From Cycas panzhihuaensis (lineage: Eukaryota > Cycadophyta): a DNA stretch of 64,000 nt. Position 1 is the first letter of the stretch. Each line of letters starts with the position of its first letter. Below are positions 58,401 to 64,000 of this stretch, piece after piece. The stretch lies in the NCBI GenBank assembly GCA_023213395.1, contig CM041465.1, positions 8,556,001 to 8,620,000 on the forward strand, read 5' to 3'. The position numbers and the translations under genes were made by a program. A model generated the notes under the pieces. It was not told where the DNA came from. It searched no databases and was given only the letters and a program-made list of their open reading frames with translations.

Positions 58401-58612
58401 GGACCAATTCACTTTACCTTCAGTTGATGATTTGTATTTGGAAAGTGAGGAGCCTCTCAAGGAAGATTGTATCTTGGAGAGAAAATCTACCAAAACAAGA
58501 CATAAGACACATGAATCTTTCAGGATTGGAGTAGCAGGGAAATTACCTAGTAAGTCCAAGTGGTTTAGTAGGAAACAAGGAGAACAACACTTTGCCCATC
58601 TCCAATTCTAAG
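58401..58612 (+). pseudogene. Chromodomain-like tail of the gypsy polyprotein
   Basis: The frame after the integrase reads LKEDCILERKSTKTRHKTHE then SFRIGVAGKLPSKSKWFSRK to FAHLQF and a stop near 58610. The CILERK start, the aromatic and the late Trp fit the degenerate chromodomain seen at the integrase C-terminus of plant chromoviruses. Such domains steer integration towards particular chromatin. The assignment is by pattern only; the aromatic cage is not complete. Confidence 0.45.
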
Positions 58613-58633
58613 CCAAACAGGAGTTGGTTATTT

Positions 58634-58650
58634 TCCAAGGAAGGGGGAGC
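58634..58650 (+). other. Gypsy polypurine tract
   Basis: CCAAGGAAGGGGGAGCC lies just before the 3' LTR start TGATCCAGG (58653). Confidence 0.75.
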
Positions 58651-58652
58651 CA

Positions 58653-59687
58653 TGATCCAGGAGGATCTACCATATGTTTATAGGATGCAAAAAATGCTAG
58701 GCATTGGCATAACTGAAAGAGATATGGCCAAATGGTATCAAAATTATATGAAATTTTGTGTAAAGGTAGAAGACACATCCCACTAGATGTGTACAAAAGG
58801 TGGGGTTCAGAAAATATCATTTGATTAGAGTTCAAGCCCTGTTTTTCATAAAATTAATCCCACAATTAGTAGAAAAAAATAGCAAATATATATTATCATT
58901 AAATGAATAAAAATGTAGTCAAATAACATCCAAATGAGCTAAAATTTTGAGGAAGCAGAGGAGACATGAGTTTCTATACATGTACCAAATTTGATCTAAA
59001 TTGGAGTCTGTTAAGGTTAGTTACAAGCTACAACTTTTAAGAATTATATGAAGGCCACTTAGATAGCAGAAAAATAACAAATACATATTATAATTAAATG
59101 AATAAAAATGTAGTCAAATGACATCCAAATAAGCTAAAAGCTATAAGTGTACCAAATTTGAGCTAAATTAGAGTCTGTTAAGATTAGTTACAAGCTACAA
59201 CATTTTAAGAATTACATGAAGGCCACTTGGACAACATGCATTTTGGTGGTTAGTGGTTATACTTGCATGATTGCCACTTGTTAAACATGAAATTTTGGTT
59301 TCTTTCTATAAATTAAGCCCTACTACAGGTTGGAGAGGTAGTTCTTGGAGGTGAAAGGCACTTAACTTGGGAAGAATCCTTAGAGAAGTATTTTGGAGGG
59401 TTGGAGTCCCCCTTATGGTATAATTGTATCATTTATTCCTTGTAATTTAACCATTCTTTTGCTAGTTGATTTTTTCACCATTAAATAGAGATTTTCATAG
59501 TTTAATAAAAGTAATACTCCTCATACTTTTAGAGCAATGTTAATAATAAATGATTTGGTGTAGAATTTCCTTTTGTGGGCTCGTTGTTATTTTGATGTTA
59601 TTGAGATTTCTACACTAACTCCCAGGATCTCAAGGAGAAAAGGTTGATAATTGACTTCTTCACCAATTAAGCTCTATTTTAGGATCA
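58653..59687 (+). repeat. Gypsy 3' LTR
   Basis: 1035 bp, TGATCCAGG to GGATCA. Relative to the 5' LTR it lacks about 60 bp in the second internal repeat (near 59140) and has a segment absent from the other copy near 59325-59360. Confidence 0.9.
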
Positions 59688-59692
59688 CAGAA
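59688..59692. repeat. Right target-site duplication of the gypsy element (CAGAA)
   Basis: Exact partner of 52982-52986. Confidence 0.9.
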
Positions 59693-61493
59693 AGACCATC
59701 TTCTCCAACATTAGTGGATGGCCTATCTTCTCTAGCATCATTAATGTCCACCGTGCCAAACATTTTGTATGATCCTTTTTAAGATCAAAATGAAGGCCAA
59801 GAGGCTGCGGAAATAAAAACCTCATTCCCAACTTGAGGTTTTCATGAAGCCTACCAGCTACAAAAGGACATGCAACTAGATGAGGTAGGTAAAACTAGTA
59901 TTAGAAATGCCCATAGAGAAAGTATGCATGAGTCACTTTCCATTGAGCTTGAACTAGTAGAACTGCACCTTACTCTTAATGAAGAGCCCTTAATGTGCTA
60001 AGAAGGTATGAAGCATGTAACTTAGAGAAATGCCATAAACGAAGAGTACCAATCTCTTATCAAGAATAATACATAGGAGCTTATTGATCTACCACTTAGA
60101 AGAAATGTAGTTCAAAATAAATGGGTGTTCAAAAATAAGTACAAATCAGATGGCACCCTAGAAAAACACAAGGTAAGGTTGGTAGCAAAAGGATTCATGT
60201 AAAGGGAAGGCATTGACTACACTAAAATCTTTTCTCCTACAACCAAGTGGCCTACAATCATAACTCTTATAACTTTGGCTACTTAACAGGGTTGGAAAAT
60301 CCACCAACTCGATGTTAAGACTGCATTTTTTAATGGGGACCTTAAAGAAGAAATTTACATGGCTCATCCAGAAGGATATGAGATTGACAATCAAGAGCAT
60401 AAGGTTTGCATGCTCAAAAAGTCCTTATACAGCCTAAAGCAAGCCCCTCATGCTTGGTTTACCAAGTTGTCTAAAAAAATGAGGCAACTTAGATACGAGG
60501 TTTGTGCCTATCAAGATATTAATGCAACATTATTCATTAAGCGCCAAAATGATAATGTCACTTACCTCTTAATCTTTGTGGATAATATGTTAATAATGGA
60601 GAATAGTGAATAGGTAATCAGCCAGCTGAAGAAGGACCTTGCTAAAACTTTTGAATTATCTAACCTCAGGTTGATGAAATATTACTTGGGAATTGAAGTA
60701 ACTCAAAAGAATGGCAAAATCTTTTTCTCTCCTAAGAAAAATATATCAATGATCTTCTAACAAAGTTTCAGTTGGAAGGTGCTTGACTAGTAGATACATG
60801 TATGGAGCCTAATATTAAACTCCCAGTTTATGGTGATACTAGGGAGGTAGACGCAACACTCTATAGGTAACTTGTAGGTAGTCTCATCTATACTACCAAC
60901 ATAAGGCCAGATATTGCACACTTTGTCGACATTATTTCAAGATTCATGATAAATCCTAAGCAGAATCATTGGCAAGCTGCAATACGAGTGTTGAGGTACC
61001 TGAAAATGACTAGCATATATGGTCTATTGTATGAACTTAATGCAGAATTAAAACTTTATGCATACATAGACTTAGACTTTGCCAGAGATAAAGACACAAG
61101 AATATCTACATCTAGGTACATAACATTTTTTGGAACAACATCAATATCATGGAGATCCAGACGATGGAAGATAGTTGTAAACTCAATTATCAAAGCTGAA
61201 TATATTACTACTTCTAAGATAAGTAAGGAGGTGAAATGACTTAGAAAATTATTGAATACATTAAATGCCACCTAAATAAGTTCTAGTAGCTTACATATAG
61301 ATAATCATTCTACAATCCAAATGGCTAAAAATCCCATATTTCATGATTGTACTAAATATATAAGTACAAAAGTCCACATGATTAGAGAACTAGTTTATGA
61401 TGGCATAATTCAACCGAAGTACTGCCCCATAGCAGATCAAGTGGCTGATATCTTCACCAAACCACTAAAGAGGGTGAAGTTTAAACATTTCTG
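59693..61493 (+). pseudogene. Copia-B3 linker, reverse transcriptase and RNase H relic
   Basis: Resumes exactly where the integrase linker was cut at 52986. RT blocks include KHKVRLVAKGF near 60165, KTAFFNGDLKEEIYMAHPEG near 60317 and [19 protein letters not shown] near 60413. The active site reads FVDN (60575-60586) instead of FVDD. The RNase H contains IDLDFARDKDTRISTSRYIT near 61065 and ends with ADIFTKPLKRVKF near 61445. Stops and frame changes are spread throughout (near 60000, 60200, 60610, 60735 and 61238). Confidence 0.85.
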
Positions 61494-61950
61494 AAAGTAA
61501 CTTAGTCTTAGGGCCTCCATCTCTAACTGATTGAAAGAGATGATAATAGGACCATCATACACTGTCTTATTCATGAAAACCCCTTATAGGTGCATATGGA
61601 TAAGAGAAAGTCTCTACTCTATCCCATTCATGAAAACCCCTTATGGGAATGAAAGGATAAGGGTTGTATCATTTTAAAAAGTCAGAACCTATGAAAACCT
61701 GAAAGGGCATGGGGGATGACTAAATGGTATATGAAGACTTAGTAGATTTTGGCTACAAAATTCATTGTACTGATTAGCTATCCAACTTCATTTAAAGAGC
61801 TACCTAAGCTAGGTTAGTAGATTAAAAAATCGATGGGTTTTCTTTTCCATGAGGGTTTCCCACAAAAGTGTCATAGTAGTTTTCTTATAAGAGGCTCAAA
61901 TGAAGACCTCATATGATAGAATAAAATAGGATGAAATGACCTTCTACCAT
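61494..61950 (+). other. Copia-B3 3' untranslated region
   Basis: Collinear with 32631-33087 of B1, including the TGAAAACCCCTTATGGG-like short repeats (about 61573, 61631 and 61691). No gene. Confidence 0.65.
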
Positions 61951-61951
61951 T

Positions 61952-61961
61952 AAGGGAAAGA
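61952..61961 (+). other. Copia-B3 polypurine tract
   Basis: AAGGGAAAGA, one base before the 3' LTR, identical to the B1 tract. Confidence 0.85.
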
Positions 61962-61962
61962 T

Positions 61963-62260
61963 TGAAAAGGGTTAATGTCACAAGGTCATTACATTAGTTG
62001 ATTATTTCTAAAAAGGGTTTTAAGTGAACTTTAAATTAGATCACTTAAGTAAAATACACTTTTATGTAAATTATATGTAATTTTATTTCACCTAACTCTA
62101 ATTCTCTCTCTCTTAATATAAAAGTAAAATCTCAATGGAGGAGGCTCATTCTTACCTCCCTATTTTGTAAGAGCTACTTTCATTCTCTCAAGTTTCTCTT
62201 ACTCCCATGTTTGCCTTTGTGTTTAGTGCATGGAGATGAAGGATAAATCCACTCTTTTCA
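61963..62260 (+). repeat. Copia-B3 3' LTR
   Basis: 298 bp from TGAAAAGGGTTAATG to CACTCTTTTCA, with several substitutions against the 5' LTR. Confidence 0.9.
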
Positions 62261-62365
62261 CATAAACCATAGGCCAAAAAACACCCCTATAAGACATCCA
62301 AAAAGGGTATCATGTGTAACACCTATATATATGTAACACTTGCAAAGTGTTTCACATATCCAATA
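62261..62365 (-). repeat. Copia-C 3' LTR, proximal part (minus strand)
   Basis: On the minus strand the purine tract AAGAAGTGGGAGAT (62379-62366) is followed by TATTGGATATGTG, the LTR start with TG mutated to TA. It runs to 62261, where Copia-B3 interrupts it. The first five bases on the + strand, CATAA (62261-62265), are the right B3 duplication. The remainder lies left of 47960. Confidence 0.6.
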
Positions 62366-64000
62366 ATCTCCCACTTCTTGAGTAATTTATAAGAAACCTA
62401 TATATACAACTACTTAATGCCAAAATCACAACAACCATTGCCTTTCTACAACATCTAAATGTTTGTGTGCTAATAATCTTGGTCAATGAATCTGAAACAT
62501 TCTCTTATATAGCAATCTTCTACAAGTCCATCTTGTGGTCTTGAACCATTTCTCTTACAAAATAGAATTACATATTAATATGCTTCGACTAAGCATGAAA
62601 TATATGGTTCTTTGCTAGGTAAATGCACTTTGACTATCACAATCTATCCTTATAGCATCTTACTTAAAGCTAATATCTATGTATAATCTCTATAACCAAG
62701 TTACTTCCTTGCATGTATGAGTAGCTATCATATACTCTTCTTATGTTCTAGAAAGTACTACAATATACTACCTTTTACTCATCCATCTAACTGCACCACC
62801 ACAAAGGGTAAAAACATACCTACTTATAAATCTTCTACTATTAAGATCTCCACCCTAATCAATATTAATAAATCCTCTTAGGTTTATTATTCTACTCTTC
62901 ATGGGATCTCCTTATTAGCAAATACCATAGTCTGACATACCTGACAAATACCTAAAAATCATTTTTAATATCCACCCAATACTCCCTGCTTGGGTTTGAT
63001 ATATACTTTCTAACTACTCCCACCACATGGGCAATGTCTAGTCAAGTGTAAACCATCACATATATCAGGCTATTGATAGCACTAGAATAAGGGACAAACA
63101 TCATATCTTCAACTTCTTGGTGAATCTTTTGATACTATTTAGCTAAAAATTTTAAACCAATAAGAGGAGGAACATTAACTAGTTTGCTATCCTACACCCT
63201 AAACCATTACAATATCATCTTAATATACTGCCTTTAGTTAAGCTAAATCTTCCTATTTCTTCTATCCATTTTAATCTCAATACCCAAAATAAAATATGCA
63301 GTACCAAGGTGCTTCATCTTAAAATAAGATGCTAGTTGGCCTTTTACAAGTTAGTTCATTTTTTTATTATTACTAACTAAAAGTATGTCATTAATATATA
63401 AATCTAGAATAATGAAGTGATCACTAACTTATTTATAATATATATAATGATCTACTTTGCTATGCATAAATCCATCTTCCAATATATGTGAATCAAACTT
63501 TTGATACCACATATTCGATGACTATTTCAAGCCATATAATAATTTCTTCAACTTACATACCATATTCTCCTTCCCTGCAACTTTAATCTCTTTAGGTTGT
63601 AATATATAAATTCCTTCCTTAAGGTCACTATGAATAAATACAATCTTTATATCTATTTAATCCACCTGAAAGTCATAGGTAGTTATTATAGATAACAAAA
63701 ATCTAATTAAAGCTACTTTTACAATAGGAGAAACTACCTTACTAAAATCTATTCCCTTGACCTGGGAATATCCCTTTATAACCAAGTGGGCCTTGTACTT
63801 TTCTACAGTACTATATGGATAGAACTTCTTCTTGAAGATCCATTTATTATCAATATGTTTTCTACCATCAAGTAGATTAACCAAATCCCATGTCTTATTT
63901 TATCTAATCTGAATAGAATGGAAACATAACAACTCAATCTAATTAAAACAACTTAGATTCAATATTACATAAAATACATTTTTATATTTAAAATGTTCTT
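62366..64000 (-). pseudogene. Copia-C reverse transcriptase and RNase H relic, cut by the window edge (minus strand)
   Basis: Read on the minus strand, an open part at 63884-63657 carries KKKFYPYSTVEKYKAHLVIK and GYSQVKGIDFSKVVSPIVKV. It is followed by KLKKLLYGLK near 63550 and the active site YIND (near 63400, from YVDD). The RNase H end shows CDSQSAF near 62635, VREMVQDHKMDL near 62550 and VSDSLTKIISTQTF near 62500. The order and wording resemble Tnt1-type copia polyproteins. Stops and frame changes are frequent. Protease, gag and the 5' LTR lie beyond 64000. Confidence 0.75.

Larger units (their letters stand above)
52987..59687 (+). mobile_element. Chromovirus-like Ty3/gypsy element nested in Copia-B3
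   Basis: LTRs of about 1.03 kb (52987-54020 and 58653-59687) and a perfect CAGAA duplication enclose a tRNA-Met-type primer site and a gag-protease-RT-RNase H-integrase frame. A chromodomain-like tail and a purine tract follow. The 6.7-kb length is usual for this group. It is the most readable gypsy copy in the window, with long open stretches. Stops and an integrase Glu-to-Lys change mark it as inactive. As the innermost element of the Copia-C/B3 nest it should be the youngest insertion there. Confidence 0.95.
47960..62260 (+). mobile_element. Copia-B3: Ty1/copia element interrupted by a gypsy insertion
   Basis: 298-bp LTRs lie at 47960-48257 and 61963-62260, with near-matching duplications TATAA/CATAA, and leader, gag, protease, integrase, RT and RNase H in order. 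A chromovirus-like gypsy element (52987-59687) sits in the linker between integrase and RT. Without it B3 is about 7.6 kb, the same as B1. B3 itself lies in the LTR of the minus-strand Copia-C. More stops than B1 and a changed RT active site show it is inactive. Confidence 0.9.

Overview
The window is intergenic, repeat-filled nuclear DNA of a seed plant. I see no host gene, tRNA, rRNA or CRISPR array. Almost everything recognisable is decayed LTR retrotransposon: Ty3/gypsy elements of the Tat-like lineage, one chromovirus-like Ty3/gypsy element and three Ty1/copia families. The DNA is AT-rich. Polyprotein relics can be followed for kilobases but are broken mainly by TAA, TAG and TGA where CAA, CAG, TGG or CGA is expected. 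The many old, nested, still traceable elements suggest a large, slowly purged plant genome. I cannot name the species.

Layout, left half. A Tat-like element (Tat-1) runs from 1572 to 36710. Its LTRs are about 2.3-2.4 kb and it is flanked by CTTGG/CTTAG. It carries gag, protease, RT-RNase H and integrase at 4044-10893. An archaeal-type second RNase H (aRNH) follows integrase at 11932, and an antisense accessory reading frame lies at 25053-23417. A repeat-rich 3' untranslated region ends at a polypurine tract before the 3' LTR. Two copia insertions interrupt it. Copia-A (12100-22074) is a tandem LTR-internal-LTR-internal-LTR array that splits the aRNH. Copia-B1 (25791-33396) has 298-bp LTRs and a perfect AAGAG duplication. 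Subtracting both leaves a Tat-1 of about 17.5 kb. Just after Tat-1 lies a second aRNH relic (Tat-3), so Tat-1 probably landed inside an older Tat element.

Layout, right half. A minus-strand Tat relative (Tat-2) occupies about 40590-42191 and 45707-47580. It is split by a rearranged, partly inverted Copia-B fragment (B2, 42192-45706). Another Copia-B copy (B3, 47960-62260) sits in the LTR of a minus-strand, Tnt1-like Copia-C whose pol continues past the right edge. B3 is itself split by a chromovirus-like gypsy element (52987-59687) with a perfect CAGAA duplication.

Most noteworthy points: (1) Tat-1 has its second RNase H downstream of integrase, after a spacer of about 1 kb, instead of between RNase H and integrase. 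(2) Tat-1 carries an antisense accessory gene with a glycine/arginine-rich segment, a charged helical tail and a possible intron. (3) An exact 14-bp motif of the Tat-1 LTRs recurs upstream of that antisense gene, in the same orientation relative to transcription. (4) The three-LTR Copia-A array has one outer target duplication and nonsense codons common to both units. (5) The B2 inversion joins at a 7-bp microhomology at the primer-binding site. Identities and counts are by eye; no alignment or database search was run.
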